Source of the DNA: SG8-41 sp035649495
GTDB lineage: Bacteria > Pseudomonadota > Gammaproteobacteria > Burkholderiales > SG8-41
Length of the DNA: 41,559 nucleotides
Reading direction: 5' to 3'
NCBI GenBank assembly: GCA_035649495.1
Contig: DASRJL010000177.1
Location: 1 to 41,559, forward strand
Every line of letters starts with the position of its first letter. The first letter of the stretch is position 1. The notes beneath the pieces are model-generated. The model ran no database searches. It had not been told where the DNA came from and saw only the letters and a list, made by a program, of their open reading frames with translations. Shown here piece after piece: positions 8,826-16,546 of this stretch. A program made the position numbers and the translations under genes.

Positions 8826-8852
8826 GCTTCATCCTGCTCATCCTGTCGGCTT
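8826..8852. repeat. CATCCTG degenerate repeat
   Basis: TTCATCCTGCTCATCCTGTC, a nine-to-ten-base near-repeat that recurs widely in proteobacterial intergenic DNA. It lies in the 136 bp gap between the divergent amidohydrolase and amidase genes. No operator or clear promoter could be identified in this gap. Confidence 0.45.
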
Positions 8853-8943
8853 TCCGTTTTGACGTGGACCCTGGTTGTATGCGGTATGTTGGCATGCTAG
8901 AAGGGTCTGAAGAATCCCCACTCGCCATCGGAGGAGAACCACC

Positions 8944-10458
8944 GTGCCCGCCAACGAATCACTGCTCTCCGAAACCGCCGTCGAGCTGCGCCGCCGCATC
9001 GGCTCCAAGGAAATATCGCCGGTCGAGCTGCTCGAAGCCTGCATCGCGCGCATCGAGCGCCTCAACCCGGCGGTGAACGCCGTCACGGCGACCTGCTACG
9101 AGCGCGCGCGGCAGGAAGCCGCCGGTGCTGAGAAGGCAGCGCTGCGCGGCGAGCCGCTCGGCCTGCTGCACGGCCTGCCGGCCGGCATCAAGGATCTTGA
9201 TGAAACCGGGGGCCTGCTGACGACCTTCGGCTCGCCGGCGTACCGCGACTTCGTTCCCGAGCGCGACGGCGCCATGGTCGCGCGCGTGCGCGCGGCGGGC
9301 GCCATCGTCGTCGGCAAGACCAACGTGCCGGAGTTCGGCGCCGGCGCCAACTCCCGCAACGTCGTGTGGGGCGCTACCGGCAATCCGTTCGATCCCACGT
9401 TGAATCCCGGCGGCTCGTCGGGCGGCTCGGCGGTGGCGCTCGCGTGCAGCATGCTGCCCGTCTGCACGGGGTCGGACACCGGCGGCTCCCTGCGCATCCC
9501 GGCGGCGAAGTGCGGCGTCGTCGGTTTCCGCCCCTCCCCCGGACTCGTGCCGGTGGAGCGGCGCCCGCTCGGCTGGACGCCGATCTCGGTGGTAGGGCCG
9601 ATGGGCCGGACGGTGTCTGACACCTGCCTGCTGCTGGCGGCCCAGGCGGCGCTCGACGACTGCGATCCGCTGTCCTATCCGGTCGACGCGCGCACGTTCA
9701 CGCCGCCCCAGCCGCGCGACCCGGGCTCGCTGCGCGTGGCTTACACCGAGGATTTCGGCGTGTGCCCCGTCGACGGTCCGATACGCAAAGTGTTTCGCGA
9801 CCGGATCGGAGCCATGCGGCATCTCTTCCGGTCCTGCGACGAGATGGCGTTCGATTTCGGCGAAGCGGACCGCTGCTTCGACGTGATCCGCGCGATGGGC
9901 TACGCGGCGCGCTACCGCGAGATGTACGAGAAGGATCCGGGCTCGCTGGGTCCCAACGTGCGCGTCAACTACGAGATGGCCGCCGGCATGACGATGGCCG
10001 ACGTGGCGTGGGCGCACGTGGAGCAGACGCGGATCTTCCGGCGGTTCCAGCAGACGTTCCGCGAATACGATCTCGTGCTGGCGCCCACCACGCCGGTCTC
10101 ACCGTTCCCGTGGACGCAGCTCTACCTCGCGGAGATGGACGGCAAGCCGCTCAACAACTACTACCACTGGCTGTCGCTTACCTACGTGATCACGCTCGTG
10201 ACGAATCCGGCGATTTCCGTGCCCTGCGGTGTGGACCACAAGGGCATGCCGTTCGGCTTGCAGATCGTGGGGCCGTTCCGCGCCGACCGCGCGCTGCTCG
10301 GCGCCGCGCACGCGCTGGAGCTGGCATTTGCGGCGATACCTGCCCTGCGGCGGCCGGTGCCCGACATCGGCAAGCTCACGAAGCCCACGCCGGCGCTGAA
10401 ATCGATCGTGACGCATCCACCGAAGGCGGGGACGCCGATGGCCGCGAGCCCGACGTAG
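8944..10458 (+). CDS. Amidase-signature family hydrolase
   Basis: 504 aa starting at GTG 8944, chosen because GGAGGAG sits just upstream. The Ser-cis-Ser-Lys triad of the amidase-signature family is complete: K83 in GLPAGIKDLDET, cis-serine S158 in GGSSGGSA and nucleophile S182 in TGSDTGGSLRIPA, with the standard 24-residue spacing between the serines. It hydrolyses a carboxamide or acts as an aryl-acylamidase-type enzyme; the substrate is not evident. There are no GatB or GatC partners, so it is not the tRNA amidotransferase subunit. It is divergent from the amidohydrolase and convergent with the TauD-like gene, with a hairpin repeat (10474-10562) at the junction. Confidence 0.92.
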   Translation: MPANESLLSETAVELRRRIGSKEISPVELLEACIARIERLNPAVNAVTATCYERARQEAAGAEKAALRGEPLGLLHGLPAGIKDLDETGGLLTTFGSPAYRDFVPERDGAMVARVRAAGAIVVGKTNVPEFGAGANSRNVVWGATGNPFDPTLNPGGSSGGSAVALACSMLPVCTGSDTGGSLRIPAAKCGVVGFRPSPGLVPVERRPLGWTPISVVGPMGRTVSDTCLLLAAQAALDDCDPLSYPVDARTFTPPQPRDPGSLRVAYTEDFGVCPVDGPIRKVFRDRIGAMRHLFRSCDEMAFDFGEADRCFDVIRAMGYAARYREMYEKDPGSLGPNVRVNYEMAAGMTMADVAWAHVEQTRIFRRFQQTFREYDLVLAPTTPVSPFPWTQLYLAEMDGKPLNNYYHWLSLTYVITLVTNPAISVPCGVDHKGMPFGLQIVGPFRADRALLGAAHALELAFAAIPALRRPVPDIGKLTKPTPALKSIVTHPPKAGTPMAASPT

Positions 10459-10473
10459 CGCTGCTCGTCGGGC

Positions 10474-10562
10474 TGAACGTGGAACGTGGAAGGACGAAGG
10501 ATGACCCGCTCGTTGTTGACTATAAATCAGGTCATCCTTCCACGTTCATCCTTCATCCTTAT
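10474..10562. repeat. AAGGATGAACGTGG inverted element, copy B1
   Basis: It fills the gap between the convergent amidase and TauD-like genes. The left arm (TGAACGTGGAACGTGGAAGG..., 10474-10512) and the right arm (GTCATCCTTCCACGTTCATC..., 10531-10562) are reverse complements in modules, around an AT-rich spacer of about 20 bp. The last bases of the right arm form the TAA stop of the TauD-like gene (10559-10561). A bidirectional terminator role is plausible. Confidence 0.75.
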
Positions 10563-11638
10563 GATGTGACGGTCATGCCAAGCGCGCGGGCCTGGCGTGC
10601 CTCGAAGGCCTTGCAGCGCTCGTCGTGGTGCTGGCCGGTGATGCCGCCGCGCACGGCGCCGGGCTCGACGGCCTTGTAGAGGACGCGCCAGCTCTCCGGC
10701 AACCGGTCGCTGTTCGGCGGCGCGAGCCAGAGCCGGAAGAGGAGCCGCTTCTGCGACGGGTCGTCGTGATCCGTGAAGTCCGTGCGCGAATGCAGCGTGA
10801 CGTGGCTGTTGATGATCTGCAGGTCGCCGGGCTCGAGCCACATCGTGTGAGCGAGATCGGGCTGCCGGACCACCTGGTCGAACGTCTCGAGCGCCTTCCA
10901 TTGCTCCGCGTCGATGCGCGGCACGCCTTCGAGCTTCTGCGCCGAGGTCACGCGGTTCCAGTTCCATTTGCTGAAGAGCCGTCCTTCCGCTTCGTCGAAG
11001 ATGGGATGCGGATAGGACGCCGCTTCGTCGGCCGCCTGCTCTCCCTGCCGGCTGAAATGGACCGGCCGGCGCAGCCACTCCGCGAGTGCGGGGTGTTCCG
11101 CCACCATCCGGGCGTAGGCAGCGAGTGAGCTGGTGGTGATGCTCATGCCACCCGCAGCGGCCTTGTTGTAGCACGACAGTCCGACGACGTCGGCGGAGTC
11201 GGTGTGGAAGTCGAGCTCGGCGTTCGAGGAATAACCGCGCCCGGTCCCCGTGCGGTATGCCGTTCCCGCGTCGCGCACGGCCGATAGATAGTGGCTCGCC
11301 TTGCCCTGCGGCCGCCCGACGCCGGCGTGCAAGCCGATGGCCCAGGTCAGGAGCTCGAAGCTTTTTTCGTCCAGGCCCGCGCGCGGCAATCCCTTCACGA
11401 GCGCCACCCCGCGCCCGCGCCGTACCTCCTCGAACGCCGCGGCGATTGCGGGCGAGGCCGACCCGAGATCGAATTCCTCCCGGCGGTAGTCGAGAAGCGT
11501 TTTACCGGGGTCCTGCGCCTTGCGCACAGCGGCGACGAGATCACGCCGCGCCTGGTCGTCCAGCGTAAACAACCAGCGCCGATCAGAGTCCAGCTCGGCG
11601 GCGGTCCATGCTGCGGGCGAATCCATGATCCTGCTCAT
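10559..11638 (-). CDS. TauD/TfdA-family Fe(II)/2-oxoglutarate dioxygenase
   Basis: 359 aa, within the TauD/TfdA range. The facial triad is readable: H145 and D147 in LDFHTDSAD and the distal H283 in VTLHSRTDF; R298 or R302 in KRLLFRLWLA is positioned to hold 2-oxoglutarate. Such enzymes hydroxylate an unactivated carbon, often to release sulfite, an alcohol or a phenol. It is the last gene of a probable minus-strand unit: Bug receptor (14253), FAD oxidoreductase (13212), then this gene after a 158 bp gap holding repeat B2. An oxidative catabolic step on a carboxylate taken up by that receptor is a fair inference. Confidence 0.9.
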   Translation of the reverse strand: MSRIMDSPAAWTAAELDSDRRWLFTLDDQARRDLVAAVRKAQDPGKTLLDYRREEFDLGSASPAIAAAFEEVRRGRGVALVKGLPRAGLDEKSFELLTWAIGLHAGVGRPQGKASHYLSAVRDAGTAYRTGTGRGYSSNAELDFHTDSADVVGLSCYNKAAAGGMSITTSSLAAYARMVAEHPALAEWLRRPVHFSRQGEQAADEAASYPHPIFDEAEGRLFSKWNWNRVTSAQKLEGVPRIDAEQWKALETFDQVVRQPDLAHTMWLEPGDLQIINSHVTLHSRTDFTDHDDPSQKRLLFRLWLAPPNSDRLPESWRVLYKAVEPGAVRGGITGQHHDERCKAFEARQARALGMTVTS

Positions 11639-11680
11639 TGGTGAGATCTCATATCAGCGTGCAGTACCCGTGTGCACTCA

Positions 11681-11796
11681 AAGGATGAAGGATGAACGTG
11701 GAAGGATGACCTGTTTTTCCTGGTCAACACCGAGCGGGTCATCCTTCATCCTTCCGCCTTTATCCTTATGTTTGGTCCGCGTTGGTCGCTCCACGT
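11681..11796. repeat. AAGGATGAACGTGG inverted element, copy B2
   Basis: Left arm 11681-11710 (AAGGATGAAGGATGAACGTG...), right arm about 11738-11770 (GGTCATCCTTCATCCTTCC...), and a further CCACGTTCAA at 11791. The final TGAACGTGG module, read on the minus strand, supplies the TGA stop of the FAD oxidoreductase gene. It lies inside what would otherwise be one operon and could attenuate transcription. Confidence 0.75.
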
Positions 11797-13212
11797 TCAA
11801 TGGCGCACGGCATCCGCGAGATGGTCTGCGGTAACCAGCCCCATCGCCGCCGACTTCGCCAGCCCACCGACGTAGCCCGCATGGGGGCCGCCGTCGAGGC
11901 CGCCGGTGCAGCAACCCGCGGCGTATAGTCCCGGGATCGCCTCGCTCCGCTCGTTAAGCACGCGCCCCACCTCGTCCACCGCGATGCCGCCCATCGTGAA
12001 CGTGAGGCCCGCGCAGAGCCGCAGCGCATAGTACGGCGGGTTCGCGATCGGGAAGGGCTTGTAGGTCGCGGCGGTGCGCGTCGGGTTCAACCGCCCCGTC
12101 TGTCCGGATTCCACCGCGGAGTTGTATTCAGCGATCGTCGCTTCCAGCGCTTCCGCGGGCAGGCCGACCGCCCGCGCGAGCGCCGTAAGATCCTGTGCCT
12201 GGACGAGGTTTGCGCCGGCTCTGACCAGTCCCGGATTGGCGCCGTAGATATGGCCGGACGCCGCCGGGCCGTTCCATATCTTCTCGTCGAACACGGTCAC
12301 GGCCGACAGAGCATCGGGCAAATGAGCTATGCGGTTCGTCATCCAGACCCCGCCCAGCCCCTCGTCGGCAAACCGGCGGCCCGATCCATCGACGACCACG
12401 CCCGCGGCACAGATCGGATCGACCATGGGATAGGGCCACAGCATGTCGCTCTGCATCGCCTCGCGCGCCAGCACGTGTCCATAGAACTTGTCCATGCCGA
12501 CGAGCCGCGCGCCGACTTCCCGCGCCATTTTGAGCGCGTCCCCGCCTCCCGATCCCGAATTGCGCTGCCGCAGCTTCTCCGGATGCGGAACGATGTACTC
12601 GCGCACGAGCGCCGGGCTCGCCTGGAAGCCGCCATCGGCGAGCAGGACGTTGCGCGCGGCCACCGTCAGCGACCCGCCTTCGCGCTCCACATCGAGCCCG
12701 ACGCAGCGCTTACCCTCCATGCGCAGCCGCTTCGCGCTCGCCCCACGGAGCAGCTTCCCGCCGCCTTTTTCCAGCACACCGGTCAGTATCCGCAGCAGCT
12801 CGCCGCCGCCGTGGCCCTGCCAGGGCCGCGTGGTATCGGTGGGCGGCGCCGCGAGCGTCATCTCGCGAAACCCTTCGGTAGCGCCTCCGCTCGAAAATCG
12901 CGCGCCCTTCTCCTTGAACCACTGCACCGCCGCGCGCGTGTTTCTGGCAACGAGCGCCGCCTGGTTGTCCTGCGCGTAGCCCTGGGTGTTGCGCTTTATC
13001 GCTTCCAGGAGCGCCGCTTCGTCGTCGTTGATGTGACGGAAGCAGATATGGAACACGCCGCCGGCAATCCGCACGTTGCAGGGATAGTCCTCACCGGCGC
13101 CTTTCTCCAGCACCACCGCGCGGACGCCGCGCTCGGCGAGCCGCGCGCCCGCCGTGAGACCGGCCAGCCCTGCGCCGACAATCGCGACATCGTAGAAATC
13201 GGGGGAAGTCAT
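11797..13212 (-). CDS. FAD-dependent oxidoreductase, fumarate reductase/tricarballylate dehydrogenase-like
   Basis: 471 aa. An N-terminal Rossmann dinucleotide site DVAIVGAGLAGLTAGARLAE (GxGxxG at 13-18) is followed by an acidic end of beta2 (VVLEKG). The C-terminal return to the FAD domain reads GGIAVDEVGRVLN...AIPGLYAAGCCTGG, typical of FAD_binding_2 flavoproteins such as fumarate reductase, 3-ketosteroid dehydrogenase and tricarballylate dehydrogenase (TcuA). No signal peptide is present. AGGAG precedes the ATG. It follows the Bug receptor by 51 bp on the same strand; receptors of that family commonly bind di- and tricarboxylates, so a TcuA-like role is attractive but unproven. Confidence 0.85.
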   Translation of the reverse strand: MTSPDFYDVAIVGAGLAGLTAGARLAERGVRAVVLEKGAGEDYPCNVRIAGGVFHICFRHINDDEAALLEAIKRNTQGYAQDNQAALVARNTRAAVQWFKEKGARFSSGGATEGFREMTLAAPPTDTTRPWQGHGGGELLRILTGVLEKGGGKLLRGASAKRLRMEGKRCVGLDVEREGGSLTVAARNVLLADGGFQASPALVREYIVPHPEKLRQRNSGSGGGDALKMAREVGARLVGMDKFYGHVLAREAMQSDMLWPYPMVDPICAAGVVVDGSGRRFADEGLGGVWMTNRIAHLPDALSAVTVFDEKIWNGPAASGHIYGANPGLVRAGANLVQAQDLTALARAVGLPAEALEATIAEYNSAVESGQTGRLNPTRTAATYKPFPIANPPYYALRLCAGLTFTMGGIAVDEVGRVLNERSEAIPGLYAAGCCTGGLDGGPHAGYVGGLAKSAAMGLVTADHLADAVRH

Positions 13213-13263
13213 CGTCTCGCTCCTGTTCGTTGTCCGGATGATAACTGTTCCGGCCCGCCGGAA

Positions 13264-14253
13264 TCACGGTTGCTCTTTGATGCCGAGATCGTTCAGCACT
13301 TTCCCCCATCGCGCACGCTCGGCCTTGACGTAGGTGGCGAGGGACTCCGGCGTCGAGCTGACGACCTCGATGCCCTGCCCGGAAAATTCTTTCCTGAGCT
13401 GGTCCGATTCCAGGATCCGGACGAGCGCCTGATTGAGCTTGCGCGTGATCGCCGGCGGCATGGCCGGTGGCGCGAATATGCCGTACCACTGCTCCACTTC
13501 GAAGCCGGGCAGCCCCGATTCCGCAAACGTCGGGACGTCCGGCGTGGCGGTCAGGCGCTTCGCGCTGGTGACGCCCAGCGCGCGCAACCGTCCTCCCTTG
13601 ACGTGCGGCAGGGAAGTCGAAACCGCGCCGAACAACATCTGCAGATGCCCGCCCAGGAGCGCGACAATCGACTCGCCGCCGCCCTTGAACGGGACGTGGA
13701 CAATGTCCAGGCCCGCGGTGCGCTTCAGGAGCTCCGCCGCGATATGTGGCGCGCCGCCGTAGCCGGGCGAGCCGTAGTTCATCTGGCCCGGTTTCGATTT
13801 CGCGACCTGGATCAGCTCCGGAATCGATTTCGCCGGGAACGACGGCTGCACCGTGAGGATGACCGGCGTCATCGCGATCCGGCTGATCGGCGTGTAGTCG
13901 CGGACCGGATCGTAGGGCAGGTTCGGACGCAGCGCGGGCGTGATGGAGAACTGAGTCGACGAACCCAGCAGCAAGGTATAGCCGTCAGGAGCCGCGTTGG
14001 CCGTGATCTGCATGCTCAACACGCCGCCCGAGCTGGGGCGGTTATCGGTGATCACCTGCTGGCCCCACGCTTCGGACAGCTTCTGCCCCAGCGACCGCGC
14101 CATCAAGTCCGCGACGCCGCCCGGCACGAAGCCGACGATGAAGCGCACGGGTCGAGAGGGATACCCCTGCGACGAGGCCACCGCGGGCGCAAGGGCAGCA
14201 GCCAGCAACATGGCGCGCAACGTGCAACGCCGGCCGGACCATACGCCTTTCAT
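13264..14253 (-). CDS. Bug/TctC-family periplasmic solute receptor 2
   Basis: 329 aa from the ATG at 14253, which has AAGGGGG upstream; the longer frame to 14373 is not needed. The signal peptide ends near VASSQG (29). The ligand-loop motif is YPSRPVRFIVGFVPGGVAD (31-49). The usual DNRPGA is DNRPSSGG (70-77), a change in the second ligand loop. VPFKGGGES replaces the common VPYKGG. First gene of a three-gene minus-strand set with the FAD oxidoreductase and the TauD-like dioxygenase, so it may deliver their substrate. It is divergent from the peroxiredoxin gene with 134 bp between the starts. Confidence 0.9.
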   Translation of the reverse strand: MKGVWSGRRCTLRAMLLAAALAPAVASSQGYPSRPVRFIVGFVPGGVADLMARSLGQKLSEAWGQQVITDNRPSSGGVLSMQITANAAPDGYTLLLGSSTQFSITPALRPNLPYDPVRDYTPISRIAMTPVILTVQPSFPAKSIPELIQVAKSKPGQMNYGSPGYGGAPHIAAELLKRTAGLDIVHVPFKGGGESIVALLGGHLQMLFGAVSTSLPHVKGGRLRALGVTSAKRLTATPDVPTFAESGLPGFEVEQWYGIFAPPAMPPAITRKLNQALVRILESDQLRKEFSGQGIEVVSSTPESLATYVKAERARWGKVLNDLGIKEQP

Positions 14254-14387
14254 TACACCCCCTTGGAGTCCAACGCGCCGATACTTCCGGTCATTTTCGC
14301 CGAGGCTCCCCCGCCGGGGCCAGCCCCTTCCGATGCCCGGCGTTCCGGGGTATTCTGCACTGGCTTTACACAACCGGGAGAACTCAC

Positions 14388-14849
14388 ATGGCAGTCCAGA
14401 CAGGCAGCGCAGCGCCCGATTTCTCGCTCGCCTCGCATTTATCGGACCAGAAGGTCAGCCTCGCCAGCTTCAAAGGCAGGCCGGTCGTAGTCACGTTCAT
14501 GCCGTTCGCTTTCACCGGTGGGTGAACGAACCAGGTCAACGGGTTCCGTGCGAACTACGAAGAATTCAAGAAGTTGAACTGCGAGATCCTCAACATCAGC
14601 GCCGATCCCGCGCCCAGCTTGAAGGCGTGGGCCGAGAAACTGGGCGGCGTGCCCTTTCCACTTCTCTCCGACTACTGGCCGCACGGTGCGGTCGGCCAGG
14701 CCTACGGCGTCTTCAACGACGAGCGCGGCATGGACAAGCGCGCCGCCTTCGTGCTCGACGCCACGGGGAAAGTGCGCTACATGAAGCTCTACGAGCCGGG
14801 GAAGATTCCGGAAAGCAAGGAGATGCTGGACGAAGTGCGCAAGCTCTGA
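14388..14849 (+). CDS. Selenocysteine-containing peroxiredoxin (in-frame TGA at catalytic position)
   Basis: 153 aa if the TGA at 14523-14525 is read as selenocysteine (residue 46). The product is an AhpC/TSA-type peroxiredoxin of the 1-Cys (AhpE/redoxin-like) kind that reduces peroxides. The start MAVQTGSAAPDFSLASHLSD and the segment PVVVTFMPFAFTGG lead into the family motif PxxxTxxC, which here reads P39-FAF-T43-GG-U46. The frame then continues intact: TNQVNGFRANYEEFKKLNCEIL..., the conserved R118 in DKRAAFVLDATG, ending VRKL and TGA. No resolving Cys is at the BCP +5 position (N51); C65 is the only other cysteine. GGGAG precedes the ATG. A mutation or error hitting exactly the catalytic codon is the alternative, but the parallel OsmC case makes it unlikely. 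Standard calling would start wrongly at 14574. Confidence 0.85.
14523..14561 (+). promoter_or_regulatory. Candidate bacterial SECIS hairpin of the peroxiredoxin mRNA
   Basis: After the TGA (14523-14525) the mRNA can fold as CG-GGUUC-[CGUGC]-GAACU-A-CG (14540-14559): a five-pair upper stem (one G-U), a bulged A on the 3' side, two further pairs and a five-base loop with G at its second position. The loop begins 24 nt from the first base of the TGA, inside the range used for bacterial SECIS. A second, closer hairpin (AACC/GGUU around AGGUCAACG, from 14529) is also possible. Folding was done by eye. Confidence 0.5.
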
Positions 14850-14874
14850 GCCGGCGCTCGCCGGCGACCATAAG

Positions 14875-14984
14875 GGGTGATGGGAACTGGTGATGAAAAC
14901 TGGTGATGAAAGCTGGTGATGAACTTCAGGTTGTACATCACCACTATCTCATCACCATTACCTCATCACCACTATCTCATCACT
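14875..14984. repeat. GTGATG array with inverted arms, copy A1
   Basis: The left arm has four units with 13 bp period (GGTGATGGGAACT, GGTGATGAAAACT, GGTGATGAAAGCT, GGTGATGAAC...; 14876-14923). The right arm has three CATCACC units with 14 bp period plus a partial one (14936-14983). It lies between the convergent peroxiredoxin and alpha/beta-hydrolase genes, and the hydrolase's TGA stop is part of the last unit. Confidence 0.8.
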
Positions 14985-15768
14985 TTTTCCCGAGCAGGAA
15001 CGGCACTGCCAGTTCCGCGAATAGCTCCGGCGTCTGGAAGTGCATGAAGTGTCCCGAGTCGGCCTCGACGTAGCGCGCGCCGGGGATTTTTGCCGCCAGC
15101 TCCTTCACCTGGTCAGGCGGCCGCAGCGGGTCATGCACGCAGCCGATGGCGAGCGTCGGACACTTGATCGCCGGCAGCTCGGGATTGATATCCATTTCGA
15201 GCAGCATGCGGTTCATCGCCGCGAACGCGCGCGGGTCGTTGGCGATCCAGCGCAGGCGATACTGCTCGAAGCTCTCGCGGTCGCCGCGCAGCACATCCGG
15301 GTAGGAGCGGTCGAGGCTGGTCTTCGCCTGCGGCCGCATCCCCGTGCGCTCGGTCTCCGCCGCGCGCTCGATCATCTGCGGCCGGAACGTCCGGCTCGAC
15401 TGTGCCACCAGGCTCTGCACGACGAGTCGCGCAACGCGCGACGGGTGGCGTATTGCAAACGCGGCAGCTATGCCCGCGCCGAGCGCCGATCCCACGACGT
15501 GGCAGCGGCCCCCGATCGCGAGCGCGTCGAGCAATGCCGCGATATCGCCCACCATGTCGGCAAGCGCGAGGGGCCCCGTCGGCTTCTCCGACTGGCCGAA
15601 GCCGCGCTGGTCGTAGCGCAGCGTGCGCAAGCTCTTCTGAAACGCGGGCAGCGTCGCGTCCCAGCTCTCCAGCGAGCCGCCCATCTCGTGCACGAGCACT
15701 ACCGTCTCTTCGCCGCTGCCGGCCAGCTCGTAGCGCAGGCCGACGCCGTTTACTTCGATCCATTTCAT
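14980..15768 (-). CDS. Alpha/beta-hydrolase (3-oxoadipate enol-lactonase-like)
   Basis: 262 aa from the ATG at 15768 (MKWIEVNGVGLRYELAG). The triad is complete: S94 in VVGSALGAG, D213 in GCVHDPLRP and H240 in DSGHFMHF, with the oxyanion segment VLVHEMGGSLESW. The closest familiar type is the PcaD-like enol-lactonase/esterase group, but substrate assignment is not possible. It starts just upstream of the TetR gene's end on the same strand (25 bp apart), so the two may be co-transcribed and the hydrolase may belong to the regulator's target set. The stop codon is embedded in repeat array A1. Confidence 0.88.
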   Translation of the reverse strand: MKWIEVNGVGLRYELAGSGEETVVLVHEMGGSLESWDATLPAFQKSLRTLRYDQRGFGQSEKPTGPLALADMVGDIAALLDALAIGGRCHVVGSALGAGIAAAFAIRHPSRVARLVVQSLVAQSSRTFRPQMIERAAETERTGMRPQAKTSLDRSYPDVLRGDRESFEQYRLRWIANDPRAFAAMNRMLLEMDINPELPAIKCPTLAIGCVHDPLRPPDQVKELAAKIPGARYVEADSGHFMHFQTPELFAELAVPFLLGKK

Positions 15769-15793
15769 GGCAGCTATTCTCGCACGGTGTGGC

Positions 15794-16447
15794 TTAGCGA
15801 TTCCGTTTTCTCGTCCCGTTCGACCTGATCTTCCTCCCGACGCCAAGGTCCTCGAGGATTTGTTGGGCAGCGACATGAAAACGGTCCGGCTCACCATACG
15901 ACCGCGCTACCAGCATGGCGCCCTCGAGCGCTCCCAGAAGCACTCTTGCCCGCTCTTTCGCTGATTCTGCAAAAGCAAGCGATCCGGACTTCATGCCCTG
16001 CTGAAGCACCGTGACCAGCCAGCGCTCGTTGAGATCGAAGAACCCCTTGAGCGCCTCCTGCATCGGCGCGGGCAGCGTCATGTACTCCGCTGCCAGCATC
16101 CCGCACAGGCACATCCGGTCGTTGCGTATGACCCCATCGTAGAGCTCGACGTAGTGCCGCAGCTTCTCCGGGGGAGTGGCAGGCCGCTTGTCGATCGAGT
16201 CGAGAGCCGCGCCGAATGCGTGATGGTAGCGAGCGATCAGAGCGCGCCCCAGTTCCGCCTTGGAGGCGAAGTGGTAATGCAGGCTCGCCTTCGTGACACC
16301 CAGCTTCGCGGCGATATCGGCGTAGCTGAACCCGTTATACCCGCGGGTCTGGGCCAGCTCCTCGGCGATGTCGAGGATGGCCTTCGCCGCCTCGGTCGAA
16401 GGCGGCGGGGGGGAGGGCCGGGTCTGTTTTACCGGTGCTGCGGGCAT
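15794..16447 (-). CDS. TetR/AcrR-family transcriptional repressor
   Basis: 217 aa from the ATG at 16447; a GTG two codons upstream (16453) is an alternative start. The N-terminal helix-turn-helix is clear: AAKAILDIAEELAQTRGYNGFSYADIAAKLGVTKASLHYHFASKAEL in about 20-66, with the recognition helix at TKASLHYHF. The C-terminal ligand domain has an MCLCGMLAAE segment with cysteines that could sense thiol-reactive compounds. A palindrome, ACCTACTAGTAGGT (16463-16476), lies immediately upstream in the divergent promoter region and is the likely operator. It therefore probably represses itself and the cupin gene at 16547. The TAGAAT box at 16457-16462 (minus strand) would place transcription start almost at the start codon, suggesting a leaderless message. 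Confidence 0.88.
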   Translation of the reverse strand: MPAAPVKQTRPSPPPPSTEAAKAILDIAEELAQTRGYNGFSYADIAAKLGVTKASLHYHFASKAELGRALIARYHHAFGAALDSIDKRPATPPEKLRHYVELYDGVIRNDRMCLCGMLAAEYMTLPAPMQEALKGFFDLNERWLVTVLQQGMKSGSLAFAESAKERARVLLGALEGAMLVARSYGEPDRFHVAAQQILEDLGVGRKIRSNGTRKRNR

Positions 16448-16453
16448 GGCCAC

Positions 16454-16481
16454 TTGATTCTAACCTACTAGTAGGTAGAAT
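16454..16481 (+). promoter_or_regulatory. Divergent promoter with TetR-type operator
   Basis: For the cupin gene, TTGATT (16454-16459) and TAGAAT (16476-16481) are separated by 16 bp and resemble a sigma-70 promoter. The perfect palindrome ACCTACTAGTAGGT (16463-16476) lies in the spacer, so a bound repressor would block polymerase. The symmetry extends outward, ATTCT on the left and AGAAT on the right, giving a near-palindrome over 16457-16481, with a TAGAAT box on each strand. Regulation by the adjacent TetR protein is an inference from position and symmetry. Confidence 0.7.
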
Positions 16482-16546
16482 AGCCACGAGTCCCGGTGCG
16501 GGTCACGGCGCGGGACCGGTCCTATCAACACGAGCAGGAGGATACT

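Noticed and set aside
8944..10458. GatA subunit of the tRNA amidotransferase
   Set aside because: No GatB or GatC nearby, and the gene is paired with an amidohydrolase; general amidase is the safer call.
12250..14490. 746-codon plus-strand open frame
   Set aside because: It lies opposite the FAD oxidoreductase and Bug receptor 2 and is Arg/His-rich with no family features; a shadow of high-GC coding DNA.
14388..14849. Reading the peroxiredoxin as a frameshifted or nonsense pseudogene
   Set aside because: There is no shift; one TGA only, exactly at the catalytic Cys codon, with full homology on both sides and a second similar case at 31948-32523.
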